Of a DNA stretch of 64,000 nt, positions 1-7,838 are shown piece after piece. The DNA is from Corynebacterium maris DSM 45190. GTDB taxonomy: Bacteria > Actinomycetota > Actinomycetes > Mycobacteriales > Mycobacteriaceae. The stretch spans positions 558,001-622,000 of the forward strand of contig NC_021915.1 in NCBI RefSeq assembly GCF_000442645.1, written 5' to 3'. The position numbers and the translations under genes were made by a program. How positions within the stretch are numbered: the first letter of the stretch is position 1; every line of letters begins with the position of its first letter. The notes beneath the pieces were generated by a model that saw only the letters and a list, made by a program, of their open reading frames with translations, had not been told where the DNA came from and did no database searches.

Positions 1-356
1 GCAATGCGAACCACGCGCACCACGATGTCGTCGCGATGCCCTCCTCCAAGCTCAAGGCGAACATCGCCGAGATCCTGAAGCAGGAAGGCTACATCGCCGA
101 CTACAAGGTCGAGGACGCACGAGTCGGCAAGACTCTCTCCCTCGAGCTCAAGTACGGCCCGTCCCGTCAGACCTCCATCGCAGGTCTGACCCGCGTGTCC
201 AAGCCGGGCCTGCGCGTCTACGCCAAGTCCACCGAGCTTCCCCAGGTCCTCGGTGGCCTGGGCGTCGCCATCATTTCCACGTCCCAGGGTCTGCTGACTG
301 ACCGCACGGCCAACGAGAAGGGTGTAGGCGGAGAAGTCCTCGCCTACGTCTGGTAA
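1..356 (+). CDS. rpsH: 30S ribosomal protein S8 (5' end cut by window)
   Basis: The reading frame is open from the first bases of the window (codons start at base 3), so the true start lies upstream and roughly the first dozen residues are missing. The visible part includes MPSSKLKANIAEILKQEGYI and ends in GVGGEVLAYVW, the typical S8 C-terminus. S8 binds 16S rRNA helix 21 and organises the central domain of the small subunit. It lies 15 bp upstream of rplF in the standard spc-operon order. The first ATG in the window (base 36) is internal and should not be taken as the start. Confidence 0.97.
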   Translation, partial: NANHAHHDVVAMPSSKLKANIAEILKQEGYIADYKVEDARVGKTLSLELKYGPSRQTSIAGLTRVSKPGLRVYAKSTELPQVLGGLGVAIISTSQGLLTDRTANEKGVGGEVLAYVW

Positions 357-371
357 AGGGGGAAGTGAACA

Positions 372-908
372 ATGTCTCGTATCGGTAATGCACCGATCGC
401 TCTCCCGAAGGGCGTCGAAACCAAGATCAACGGCCAGAACATCGAGGTCAAGGGGCCTAAGGGCACCCTGAACATCGATCTTCCGGAGCCGATCACCGCT
501 TCCGTCGCGGAAGACGAGCTCGTCGTCGCCCGCCCGGACGACCACCGCAAGAACCGCTCGCTGCACGGTCTGTCCCGCTCGCTCGTCAACAACATGGTTG
601 TCGGCGTGACCGAGGGATACACCATCAATATGGAGATCTTCGGCGTCGGCTACCGCGTTCAGCTCAAGGGCAAGAACCTCGAGTTCGCCTTGGGCTACTC
701 CCACCCGATCCTGATCGAGGCTCCGGAATTCGTCACCTTCGCGGTCGACGGCAACACGAAGTTCTCCATCACGGGTATTGACAAGCAGCAGGTCGGGCAG
801 ATCGCCGCTAACATCCGTCGTCTGCGCAAGGATGATCCTTACAAGGGTAAGGGCATTCGCTACGAGGGTGAGCAGATCCGCCGCAAGGTCGGAAAGACGG
901 GTAAGTAA
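372..908 (+). CDS. rplF: 50S ribosomal protein L6
   Basis: 178 residues, the usual L6 length. It starts MSRIGNAPIALPKGV and ends in the conserved region around DPYKGKGIRYEGE. L6 has two related domains and sits near the GTPase-associated centre of the large subunit. A GGGGGAAGTG stretch before the ATG acts as ribosome-binding site. It lies between rpsH and rplR and is surely co-transcribed with them. Confidence 0.98.
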   Translation: MSRIGNAPIALPKGVETKINGQNIEVKGPKGTLNIDLPEPITASVAEDELVVARPDDHRKNRSLHGLSRSLVNNMVVGVTEGYTINMEIFGVGYRVQLKGKNLEFALGYSHPILIEAPEFVTFAVDGNTKFSITGIDKQQVGQIAANIRRLRKDDPYKGKGIRYEGEQIRRKVGKTGK

Positions 909-911
909 GCA

Positions 912-1316
912 ATGAGCAATACCGCAGAAAACAACAAGCGTCAGCCGATCGGCAAGGACATCGCTACGCGTCGCCGCGAAGCACGTCAGCGCCGTCACTT
1001 CCGCATCCGCAAGACCCTGCGTGGCACCCCGGAGACCCCGCGTCTCGTCGTCCACCGCAGCTCCCGCCACATGACCGCCCAGATCATCGACGATCTGGCC
1101 GGCCACACCCTGGCCTCTGCCTCCACCATGGAGGCGGACGTGCGCTCCGTCGAGGGCGACAAGAAGGCCAAGGGCGCCAAGGTGGGCGAGCTCATCGCAC
1201 AGCGTGCCAAGGCCGCCGGCGTCGAGCAGGTCCTCTTCGACCGCGCAGGCTACAAGTACCACGGCCGCGTCGCCTCCCTGGCTGACGCCGCTCGTGAAGG
1301 TGGTCTGAAGTTCTAA
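912..1316 (+). CDS. rplR: 50S ribosomal protein L18
   Basis: 134 residues. The basic N-terminus (TRRREARQRRHFRIRKTLRG) and the C-terminal DRAGYKYHGRV block identify L18, which binds 5S rRNA with L5. It starts 4 bp after the rplF stop. Its TAA stop overlaps the ATG of a 13-codon mini-ORF (TAATG junction) that leads into rpsE. Confidence 0.98.
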   Translation: MSNTAENNKRQPIGKDIATRRREARQRRHFRIRKTLRGTPETPRLVVHRSSRHMTAQIIDDLAGHTLASASTMEADVRSVEGDKKAKGAKVGELIAQRAKAAGVEQVLFDRAGYKYHGRVASLADAAREGGLKF

Positions 1317-1357
1317 TGGCTAACAACAACGTGAACATCAACGGAAGGATTGCGTAA
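1316..1357 (+). CDS. 13-codon mini-ORF linking rplR and rpsE
   Basis: ATG at 1316 overlaps the rplR TAA, and the TAA of this ORF (1355-1357) overlaps the ATG of rpsE. The peptide reads MANNNVNINGRIA. The rpsE Shine-Dalgarno (GGAAGGA, about 1342-1348) lies inside it. It may be only a translational bridge that carries terminating ribosomes from L18 to S5. No function can be assigned to the peptide, and the ORF is short enough to arise by chance. Confidence 0.35.
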   Translation: MANNNVNINGRIA

Positions 1358-1992
1358 TGCCGGGACGTGAACGGCGTGACGGCGGACGATCCGCCGACGA
1401 TCAGAACAAGAACAAGAACGACAACCGCGGCGGTGGCCGTGGCCGCGGCCGCGACAACCGTCGTCAGGACAACGAGCGCGACAAGTACATCGAGCGCGTC
1501 GTGTCCATCAACCGCGTGGCCAAGACCGTCAAGGGCGGCCGCAACATGTCCTTCACCGCACTCGTCGTCGTCGGCGACGGTGAAGGCATGGTCGGCGTCG
1601 GCTACGGCAAGGCCCGCGAGGTCCCTGCCGCCATCCAGAAGGGCGCAGAAGAGGCTCGCAAGAACTTCTTCCGCGTGCCGATGATCAACGGCACCATCCC
1701 GCACCCGGTGCAGGGTGAGGCCGCCGCAGGCATCGTCATGATGCGTCCGGCTGCCCCGGGTACCGGCGTCATCGCCGGCGGCGCAGTCCGCCCGGTGCTG
1801 GAGTGCGCGGGCATGCAGGACATCCTGTCCAAGTCCCTGGGCTCCGACAACGCCATCAACGTCATCCACGCCACCGTGGACGGCCTGAAGCAGCTGGTTC
1901 GCCCGGAGGAGGTCGCGGCTCGTCGCGGCAAGTCCGTCGAAGAGGTCGCGCCGGCTCACATGCTGCGCGCCCGCGCAGGTCAGGAGGCGTAA
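1357..1992 (+). CDS. rpsE: 30S ribosomal protein S5
   Basis: 211 residues. A charged low-complexity N-terminal extension (about residues 1-45, rich in Arg, Asn, Asp and Gly) precedes the S5 double-stranded-RNA-binding domain (from about YIERVVSINRVAKTVKGG) and the C-terminal domain (GVIAGGAVRPVLE). S5 contributes to decoding accuracy and mRNA unwinding. The extension is common in actinobacterial S5. The start is fixed by GGAAGGATTGCGTA just upstream. Confidence 0.97.
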   Translation: MPGRERRDGGRSADDQNKNKNDNRGGGRGRGRDNRRQDNERDKYIERVVSINRVAKTVKGGRNMSFTALVVVGDGEGMVGVGYGKAREVPAAIQKGAEEARKNFFRVPMINGTIPHPVQGEAAAGIVMMRPAAPGTGVIAGGAVRPVLECAGMQDILSKSLGSDNAINVIHATVDGLKQLVRPEEVAARRGKSVEEVAPAHMLRARAGQEA

Positions 1993-1995
1993 CCC

Positions 1996-2181
1996 ATGGC
2001 ACTGAAGATCACACTCGATAAGGGTTTCATCGGCGAAAAGCCGCAGACCCGTGCAAACCTTCGGGCCCTCGGCCTGAAGAAGATCCGCCAGTCCGTGATC
2101 AAGCAGGATAACGCGGCCACCCGTGGCCAGATCCACGTTGTCCGCCACCTGATCACGGTCGAAGAAGTGGCAGGGGAGTAG
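1996..2181 (+). CDS. rpmD: 50S ribosomal protein L30
   Basis: 61 residues, matching the short bacterial L30. Recognisable blocks are LGLKKIRQSVIKQDNAATRG and the terminal VRHLITVEEV. It starts 3 bp after the rpsE stop, and rplO follows 5 bp after its own stop, so the three genes are tightly coupled. Confidence 0.97.
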   Translation: MALKITLDKGFIGEKPQTRANLRALGLKKIRQSVIKQDNAATRGQIHVVRHLITVEEVAGE

Positions 2182-2186
2182 GAAAC

Positions 2187-2636
2187 ATGAGCGAGATCAT
2201 CAAGCTCCACGATCTGCGCCCGTCCAAGGGCGCCAACAAGCCGAAGCACCGCGTCGGCCGTGGTGAAGCCGGCAAGGGCGGCAAGACCGCCGGCCGCGGC
2301 ACCAAGGGCACCAAGGCGCGCAACAAGGTGGCGGCTACCTTCGAGGGCGGCCAGATGCCGCTGCAGATGCGTCTGCCGAAGCTGCGTGGCTTCAAGAACC
2401 CGAACAAGGTCATCTACCAGGTCGTCAACGTCTCTGACCTGGAGAAGGCTTTCCCGAACGGTGGAGACGTGGCTGTCGCCGACATCGTCTCCGCTGGCCT
2501 GGTCCGCGCCAACCAGCCGGTCAAGGTCTTGGGCAACGGTGAGCTCAGCGCGAAGCTGAACGTCACCGCCACCAAGTTCTCCAAGTCCGCGGTCGAGAAG
2601 ATCGAGGCAGCCGGAGGCTCCGTCACCCGGGCATAA
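2187..2636 (+). CDS. rplO: 50S ribosomal protein L15
   Basis: 149 residues. It starts MSEIIKLHDLRPSKGANKPK, followed by the glycine-rich GRGEAGKGGKTAGRGTKG segment that threads into 23S rRNA, and a globular C-terminal domain. It is the last gene of this ribosomal operon and is followed 30 bp later by a strong hairpin, so secY has its own promoter here. Confidence 0.98.
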   Translation: MSEIIKLHDLRPSKGANKPKHRVGRGEAGKGGKTAGRGTKGTKARNKVAATFEGGQMPLQMRLPKLRGFKNPNKVIYQVVNVSDLEKAFPNGGDVAVADIVSAGLVRANQPVKVLGNGELSAKLNVTATKFSKSAVEKIEAAGGSVTRA

Positions 2637-2666
2637 TGTCCTGAGGCGATGAGCAGTCCAGCTCTG

Positions 2667-2705
2667 AAGCGCCCCCGCACCGTCATGGTGCGGGGGCGCT
2701 TCGTC
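2667..2705 (+). terminator. Intrinsic terminator after rplO
   Basis: A perfect 15-bp stem (2667-2681 with 2687-2701, AAGCGCCCCCGCACC and its complement) with a 5-nt loop is followed by a short T-rich tail. It separates the rplO operon from secY. Confidence 0.85.
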
Positions 2706-2835
2706 TTGCGGCCGCCTTTGGCCACGGCGACTGCACTGGTGGCCCCCGGCGCTGCTAAGATGATCGAGTCAGTCGTGTCAATTCCCTTTCTCCCCGACCT
2801 GTCGTTATGGAGGGGGAGCAAGGCCAGGAGGCTTC

Positions 2836-4158
2836 GTGTCCGCCATTATTCAGGCATTTAAGGACGTCGACCTGCGGAAAAAGATACTGATCACCATCGC
2901 GTTGATCATTCTCTACCGCGTCGGCGCCCAAATCCCGACCCCGGGTGTGGACTACGCCGCAATCGCAGGTCGATTGGAGACGCTCACCGAGGAGGGCGCC
3001 GGCGTATTCTCGGTGATCAACTTGTTCTCGGGCGGGGCGCTGTTGCAGTTGTCCATCTTCGCGATCGGCATCATGCCGTACATCACCGCCTCGATCATCG
3101 TGCAATTGCTCACGGTGGTCATTCCACGCTTCGAGGAGCTGAAGAAGGAGGGGCAGTCGGGTCAGACGAAGATGACCCAGTACACCCGCTATCTCACTTT
3201 GGCGCTGGCGCTGCTGCAGTCCTCGGGCATCGTGGCGCTGGCCGCGAACGAGCAGCTGCTGGGGCAGGGCATTCGGGTGTTGATCCCGGACCACGACATC
3301 GGCACCCTGATCATGATGGTGTCCATCATGACCGCGGGCGCCATCTTCATCATGTGGCTCGGTGAGATCATCACGGAGAAGGGCGTGGGCAACGGCATGT
3401 CGCTGCTCATCTTCGCCGGCATCGCGACGCGTATCCCCACCGACGGCGCCAGCATCCTGCAGCAGTCCGGCGGGCTGATCTTCGCCATCGTCGTGGCCTC
3501 CGCGATCGTCCTGGTCGTCGGCGTGGTCTTCGTCGAGCAGGGCCAGCGTCGCATCCCGGTGCAGTACGCCAAGCGCATGGTCGGCCGTCGTCAATACGGC
3601 GGGTCCTCGACCTACCTGCCGTTGAAGGTCAACCAGGCGGGCGTGATCCCCGTGATCTTCGCGTCCTCGCTGATGTACGTGCCGGTGTTGCTCACCGAGA
3701 TCGTCAACGCCGGTAACCCGACCCCGGCGGACAACTGGTGGCAGCGCAACGTGGTCTCCAACCTGATGGACCCGTCGTCGTGGCAGTACATCGTCTTCTA
3801 CTTCGCGCTGATCATCTTCTTCGCCTATTTCTACGTCTCGGTCCAGTACGACCCGGTCGACCAGGCGGAGAACATGAAGAAGTACGGTGGATTCATCCCG
3901 GGCATCCGTCCGGGACGTCCCACCGCCCAGTACCTGGCGTACGTGATGAACCGCCTGCTGTTCGTCGGCGCGATCTACCTCGGCGTCATCGCGGTTCTCC
4001 CGAACATCGCGCTGGACATGGGCGTCGGGGGCGACATGATGGCGTTGTCGTCGTTCGGCGGAACCGCGATCCTGATCATGGTTTCGGTCGCCTTGACCAC
4101 GGTCAAGCAGATCGAATCCCAACTCCTGCAAAGCAACTACGAAGGACTGCTCAAATGA
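2836..4158 (+). CDS. secY: Protein translocase subunit SecY
   Basis: 440 residues. It is the channel-forming subunit of the Sec translocon in the cytoplasmic membrane. About ten hydrophobic segments are visible. Family blocks include GGALLQLSIFAIGIMPYITA (first plug/TM region), the cytoplasmic loop RRIPVQYAKRMVGRR and the C-terminal IRPGRPTAQYL. The start is GTG at 2836, preceded by AGGAGG at 2826-2831. The stop overlaps the adk start (ATGA), so the two are translationally coupled. Transcription probably begins after the terminator at 2667-2705; TAAGAT at 2756-2761 is a possible -10 box. Confidence 0.97.
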   Translation: MSAIIQAFKDVDLRKKILITIALIILYRVGAQIPTPGVDYAAIAGRLETLTEEGAGVFSVINLFSGGALLQLSIFAIGIMPYITASIIVQLLTVVIPRFEELKKEGQSGQTKMTQYTRYLTLALALLQSSGIVALAANEQLLGQGIRVLIPDHDIGTLIMMVSIMTAGAIFIMWLGEIITEKGVGNGMSLLIFAGIATRIPTDGASILQQSGGLIFAIVVASAIVLVVGVVFVEQGQRRIPVQYAKRMVGRRQYGGSSTYLPLKVNQAGVIPVIFASSLMYVPVLLTEIVNAGNPTPADNWWQRNVVSNLMDPSSWQYIVFYFALIIFFAYFYVSVQYDPVDQAENMKKYGGFIPGIRPGRPTAQYLAYVMNRLLFVGAIYLGVIAVLPNIALDMGVGGDMMALSSFGGTAILIMVSVALTTVKQIESQLLQSNYEGLLK

Positions 4159-4703
4159 TGCGACTGGTACTCCTCGGCCCGCCCGGCGCCGGCAAGGGCA
4201 CTCAGGCCCTGCTCCTGGCGGAGAAGCTGAACGTCCCCCACATTTCCACCGGCGACCTGTTCCGCGCCAACATCGGCGAAGGCACTCCGCTCGGCGTGGA
4301 AGCCAAGCAGTACATCGACGCCGGCGAGCTCGTCCCCACCGACGTCACCGCCCGCATGGTCAAGTCCCGCCTCGAGGAGGAGGACGCCGGTTCCGGTTTC
4401 CTCCTGGACGGTTTCCCGCGCACCGTCGAGCAGGCCCAGATCCTGGCTGAGCTGCTCGAGGAGAAGGGATTGACGCTGGACGGCGTCCTGAACTTCGAGA
4501 TTTCCACCGACGTCGTCGTCGAGCGCATGCTAGCCCGCGGCCGCGAGGACGACAACGAAGAGGTCATCCGCAACCGCCTCAAGGTCTACAACGACGAGAC
4601 CAAGCCGCTCATCGACCACTACGGCGACGCCATCGTCAGCGTCGACGCCGAGGGTGGCGTCGAGGAGATCAACGGCCGCGTCATGGCCGCGCTGGGTAAG
4701 TAA
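4155..4703 (+). CDS. adk: Adenylate kinase
   Basis: About 182 residues. The P-loop GPPGAGKGTQ sits at residues 8-17, followed by the AMP-binding ISTGDLFRAN and the DGFPRT motif. It converts ATP and AMP to two ADP. It is the short actinobacterial form without a large LID insertion. Two adjacent ATG codons (4155, 4158) are possible starts; the GAAGGA at 4141-4146 is better spaced for 4155, while related proteins are usually annotated from the second Met. The start overlaps the secY stop. Confidence 0.97.
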   Translation: MMRLVLLGPPGAGKGTQALLLAEKLNVPHISTGDLFRANIGEGTPLGVEAKQYIDAGELVPTDVTARMVKSRLEEEDAGSGFLLDGFPRTVEQAQILAELLEEKGLTLDGVLNFEISTDVVVERMLARGREDDNEEVIRNRLKVYNDETKPLIDHYGDAIVSVDAEGGVEEINGRVMAALGK

Positions 4704-4726
4704 CCCGCACGCTCCGCCGCACCCCC

Positions 4727-4762
4727 ACGACGGGCCCCACCTTCCGGTGGCGGCCCGTCGTC
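4727..4762 (+). terminator. Probable terminator after adk
   Basis: Inverted repeat ACGACGGGCC...GGCCCGTCGT with an inner CCACC/GGTGG continuation and one unpaired base. There is no clear T-run, so termination may be incomplete. It lies 24 bp after the adk stop. Confidence 0.55.
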
Positions 4763-4794
4763 CGCGTTACCGGGCATGATCGGCCCGGGCCGGG

Positions 4795-4800
4795 CATACT
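4795..4800 (+). promoter_or_regulatory. -10 box (CATACT) for a leaderless transcript
   Basis: CATACT ends 6 nt before the ATG at 4807. At that spacing transcription would start at or next to the start codon, giving a leaderless mRNA. Confidence 0.4.
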
Positions 4801-4806
4801 GCCGGT

Positions 4807-5261
4807 ATGAGTCCCACGTCCTTCATGCACACCGAAATCATCCAGCGGGCCACCTTGCAATTCGTGCGGCAGGCGGCCGTCGCCACCGACCGGCTACTGA
4901 CTGACCTGGAGCTAGACCCGGCAACGGCCTGGGAAAGGGAGAACTTCCTGGCCGTGGGCCGCCACTGCTTCAGCGCCAAGGACGACCCGGTCACCGAGTT
5001 CGGGTGGTACTACGGCGAGGGGCTGGTCCGCCACCAGGTGGGGGACTGGGGCTGCACGCTGGTCGGGCCGCACGGCGATCCGTTCCGCCCGGTGCTTCTT
5101 TTCGGGATCACCGACTGGGAGTCGGGCGGTCTGTCCGTGGTCAACCGGCCCCCCAGGGAAAGGACACGGAGGCACACCTGGTCAAGCAGTGGGAATTCTT
5201 CGAGTCGCAGCGGATTCGCCCGTGGGAACGCGGTGCCGGTGTTGTCGGCCCGGGGGCGTAG
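4807..5261 (+). pseudogene. Unrecognised small protein gene with a probable frameshift
   Basis: The frame starting at 4807 gives a plausible protein (MSPTSFMHTEIIQRA ... FGITDWESGGLSVVNRP) up to about 5150. It then turns into an Arg/Ser-rich tail that runs to 5268. In the neighbouring frame the sequence right after the six-C run at about 5151-5156 reads GKDTEAHLVKQWEFFESQR and stops at 5261. That tail is far more protein-like and ends before the map start. One missing C would join the two parts into a protein of about 151 residues. This is either a real frameshift or a sequencing error in a homopolymer. I do not recognise the family; no signal peptide or membrane segment is visible. Confidence 0.6.
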
Positions 5262-5272
5262 GATCTGAGGCT

Positions 5273-6070
5273 ATGGCATTTCGTAAGCGCACCAAGAAGA
5301 TCCCGGCGAAAACCCCCGGCGAGCTCGACGCGATGCAGGCCGCCGGCGAGATCGTCGCCCGGACGCTGCAGGAGATCAAGGCTCAGGCCACCGCGGGCAT
5401 GAGCACGCTCGACCTCGACGTCATCGCGGAGGAGGTCATCCGCGACGCCGGCGCCACGCCCGCCTTCCTCGGCTACCACGGCTTCCCCGGGTCCATCTGC
5501 GCTTCCGTCAACGACGTCATCGTGCACGGCATCCCGGACGCGCAGACGGTGCTGGAGGACGGCGACCTGGTTTCCATCGACTGCGGCGCGATCCTCGACG
5601 GCTGGGTGGGCGACTCTGCCTGGTCTTTCGGCGTCGATGAGATCTCCGAGGACGTGGACAAGTTCAACCGGGCCACCGAATTCGTGTTGTTGGAAGGGCT
5701 CAAGGCGATGGTTCCGGGCGCCCGGCTGACGGACGTCTCGCATGCGCTGGAGACGGCCACGCGTGCCGCGGAGCAGAAATTCGACGTGACGCTGGGCATC
5801 GTCGACGGCTACGGCGGACACGGCATCGGCCGCGCCATGCACGAGGACCCCTACCTGGCGAACGAAGGGCGGGCGGGCCGGGGCCCGATCATCCAGGAGG
5901 GCAGCGTGCTGGCCATCGAACCGATGCTCACCCTCGGCGGGGAGGTCGACTCGGCGGTGCTTGACGACGACTGGACCGTGGTCACCCTGGACGGCTCCTA
6001 TTCCTCCCACTGGGAGCACACCGTCGCCGCCACGGCGCAGGGCCCCCGGATCCTCACCCCCAGAAAGTAA
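5273..6070 (+). CDS. map: Methionine aminopeptidase, type I
   Basis: 265 residues. It removes the N-terminal Met from nascent proteins. The pita-bread fold signature is clear: YHGFPGSICASVNDVIVHGI, the two metal Asp in IDCGAILDGWVGD, the His of GYGGHGIGRAMHEDP, and the Glu of AIEPML and of the HWEHT segment. A short basic N-terminus (MAFRKRTKKIPAK) precedes the catalytic domain. Upstream in-frame codons from 5189 are not used; the ATG at 5273 follows GGATCTGAGG. This is the usual place for map, close to adk. Confidence 0.95.
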   Translation: MAFRKRTKKIPAKTPGELDAMQAAGEIVARTLQEIKAQATAGMSTLDLDVIAEEVIRDAGATPAFLGYHGFPGSICASVNDVIVHGIPDAQTVLEDGDLVSIDCGAILDGWVGDSAWSFGVDEISEDVDKFNRATEFVLLEGLKAMVPGARLTDVSHALETATRAAEQKFDVTLGIVDGYGGHGIGRAMHEDPYLANEGRAGRGPIIQEGSVLAIEPMLTLGGEVDSAVLDDDWTVVTLDGSYSSHWEHTVAATAQGPRILTPRK

Positions 6071-6120
6071 AATCCACAGAAACTTTCCGCCGGAACCATA
6101 GGCAAACGGCAGGCGTGTCC

Positions 6121-6126
6121 TATACT
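6121..6126 (+). promoter_or_regulatory. -10 box (TATACT) for the L,D-transpeptidase gene, probably leaderless
   Basis: TATACT ends 7 nt before the ATG at 6134, and no Shine-Dalgarno fits in between. No good -35 is visible, which is usual for corynebacterial promoters. Confidence 0.5.
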
Positions 6127-6133
6127 TCGACCT

Positions 6134-6859
6134 ATGGTTTCCCGCTCCCGCCGGATCGCCGGTGTCCTCGCTTCCCTCGCCACCGCGGCCACGATGCTGA
6201 TCGCGCCGGCGTCCGCTTCCGCCCAGCTGTCCTCGCAGCTGGGGCTCCCCGACGTCACTGAGCAGGGTGAGCAGCTGTCCTCGCAGTTGGGCGTCAGCCA
6301 GCAGGACGTCCGTGATCAGGCGTGGGCCGCCCGCGTCGCCGTCCACGAGACGGCCGGAATGTTGCCCGGCCCGGCGGCGGGGCAGGTCCGCGGCATCGTC
6401 GATGACGTGGTCCACATGGCGTTCCCCGGCCTGGTCGCCGAGCGCACGCAGGCCGCCCGTCCGACGCCTGCCCTCGCCCGGGCCTCGGACCCGGCCCCGG
6501 TCTTCGACCGCGGCTCCTGCCCGCGGTCGGCGGACGTCTGCGTCGACCTGGACGGCCAGCGCACCTGGTTGCAGGAAAACGGTGAGGTCAGTTACGGGCC
6601 GGTGCCGTCTTCTTCCGGCGGCATCGGGCAGGAGACCCCGCGCGGCTCCTTCCCGGTCAACCGGAAAGTGCGCCACGAGGTCTCCTGGGAGTTCAACAAC
6701 GCGCCCATGCCCTACGCCATTTACTTCACGTACAACGGCCACGCTTTCCACCAGGGCAACGTGGCCACCACCTCGGCGGGCTGCGTACGCCTGAACCAGC
6801 AGGACGCGGCGCATCTCTTCGCCAACGTTCACATCGGGGACACGGTCCACATCTACTAG
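6134..6859 (+). CDS. Secreted L,D-transpeptidase (YkuD domain)
   Basis: 241 residues. Residues 1-30 form a signal peptide (SRSRR, a hydrophobic stretch, then PASASA). A helical linker follows, and a YkuD domain fills about residues 128-241. The catalytic motif is visible as HGHAFHQGN-like residues followed by TSAGCVRL, with the nucleophile Cys217. Such enzymes make 3-3 cross-links in peptidoglycan or attach envelope components. The gene stands alone between map and infA and is closed by a hairpin at 6891-6915. The exact acceptor substrate cannot be told from sequence. Confidence 0.88.
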   Translation: MVSRSRRIAGVLASLATAATMLIAPASASAQLSSQLGLPDVTEQGEQLSSQLGVSQQDVRDQAWAARVAVHETAGMLPGPAAGQVRGIVDDVVHMAFPGLVAERTQAARPTPALARASDPAPVFDRGSCPRSADVCVDLDGQRTWLQENGEVSYGPVPSSSGGIGQETPRGSFPVNRKVRHEVSWEFNNAPMPYAIYFTYNGHAFHQGNVATTSAGCVRLNQQDAAHLFANVHIGDTVHIY

Positions 6860-6890
6860 TGCCCGAGAGCACCGCCCCGTCGTCACGTCG

Positions 6891-6918
6891 AGAACCCGGT
6901 ATGATACCGGGTTCTTTG
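6891..6918 (+). terminator. Intrinsic terminator after the L,D-transpeptidase gene
   Basis: A 12-nt perfect inverted repeat (AGAACCCGGTAT around a central G, then its complement) is followed by TTTGCG. The effective loop is about 7 nt. Confidence 0.7.
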
Positions 6919-6944
6919 CGCTATTGCAGGGCTGAGGGTAGGGT
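6916..6944 (+). promoter_or_regulatory. Predicted infA promoter
   Basis: TTGCGC at 6916-6921 and TAGGGT at 6939-6944 are separated by 17 bp and lie about 110 bp upstream of infA, immediately after the preceding terminator. Confidence 0.4.
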
Positions 6945-7054
6945 AGGGGATTGGTGTATGCGCAGAGCATGCATCAACACAAGCTGTGGAAGTGATTGAC
7001 GCTCGGAGACCCTCGAGAAAGCTCGGGGCCGACAGCGTCGGGAATGCGGAGGAT

Positions 7055-7273
7055 ATGGCTAAGGAAGGCGCAATCGAGGTCGAGGGTCGCATCGTCGAAC
7101 CCCTGCCCAATGCAATGTTCCGTGTCGAGCTCGACAATGGACACAAGGTTCTCGCTCACATCAGTGGCAAGATGCGCCAGCACTACATCCGTATCCTTCC
7201 GGAGGATCGGGTCGTCGTGGAGCTGTCTCCCTACGACCTGACCCGCGGCCGCATCGTCTACCGCTACAAGTAA
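7055..7273 (+). CDS. infA: Translation initiation factor IF-1
   Basis: 72 residues, the exact family length: MAKEGAIEVEGRIVEPLPNA ... LTRGRIVYRYK. This single OB-fold protein occupies the ribosomal A site during initiation. The purine-rich GGAGG at 7048-7052 is only 2 nt from the ATG, which is closer than usual, but the conserved N-terminus fixes the start. No rpmJ (L36) gene follows, although it often lies between infA and rpsM in other bacteria. Confidence 0.97.
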   Translation: MAKEGAIEVEGRIVEPLPNAMFRVELDNGHKVLAHISGKMRQHYIRILPEDRVVVELSPYDLTRGRIVYRYK

Positions 7274-7301
7274 ACAATTCGCCTCCTCCCCCTCCAGCGC
7301 G

Positions 7302-7361
7302 CAGGAACCGTCCTCTGACGGCTCCTGCGGCTCATGCACCTCCGGCCACGGTGGCTGGAGC
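7302..7361 (+). other. Two consecutive hairpins in the rpsM leader
   Basis: CAGGAACCGTC pairs with GACGGCTCCTG (7302-7327, one mismatch), and CTCCGGCCAC pairs with GTGGCTGGAG a few bases later. They fill the 193-bp gap between infA and rpsM. They could be a terminator for infA or a ribosomal-protein leader (in other bacteria S4 represses this operon), but no T-run is present and the role is not shown by sequence. Confidence 0.35.
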
Positions 7362-7466
7362 CCTGTGTTTACACGACCCATCGTCCGGTTCGGTCCGGGC
7401 ACAGCGTCGGTTGACGGGGACGGGTGAGGAGAAAACCACCGTAACAACCCGAAAGGTACCTGCCAC

Positions 7467-7835
7467 ATGGCACGTCTAGCCGGTGTTGATCTCCCGCGCA
7501 ATAAGCGCATGGAGATCGCACTCACGTACATTTACGGCATCGGTCCGGCACGCTCCGCGGAGCTGCTCGAAAAGACCGGCATTTCTGCCGACCTGCGCAC
7601 CGACGATCTTACCGACGACCAGGTTGCCGCGCTGCGCGACGCCATCGAGTCGAGCTGGAAGGTCGAGGGCGACCTCCGTCGCGAGGTCGCCGCCGACATT
7701 CGCCGCAAGGTTGAGATTGGCTCCTACCAGGGTCTGCGCCACCGCCGTGGCCTGCCCGTCCGTGGCCAGCGCACCAAGACCAACGCCCGCACGCGTAAGG
7801 GTCCGAAGAAGACAATCGCAGGAAAGAAGAAGTAA
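7467..7835 (+). CDS. rpsM: 30S ribosomal protein S13
   Basis: 122 residues. MARLAGVDLPRNKRMEIALT and the basic C-terminal HRRGLPVRGQRTKTNARTRK identify S13, which contacts 16S rRNA helices of the head and bridges to L5. AACCCGAAAGGTA provides the ribosome-binding site. First gene of rpsM-rpsK-rpsD-rpoA-rplQ. Confidence 0.98.
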   Translation: MARLAGVDLPRNKRMEIALTYIYGIGPARSAELLEKTGISADLRTDDLTDDQVAALRDAIESSWKVEGDLRREVAADIRRKVEIGSYQGLRHRRGLPVRGQRTKTNARTRKGPKKTIAGKKK

Positions 7836-7838
7836 GAG

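Noticed and set aside
2755..4131. 458-codon minus-strand ORF opposite secY, and similar long antisense ORFs (5141-6970, 1192-2148, 52651-54807)
   Set aside because: They lie opposite well-identified genes, have His/Arg/Asp-rich composition typical of shadow frames in high-GC DNA, and match no family.
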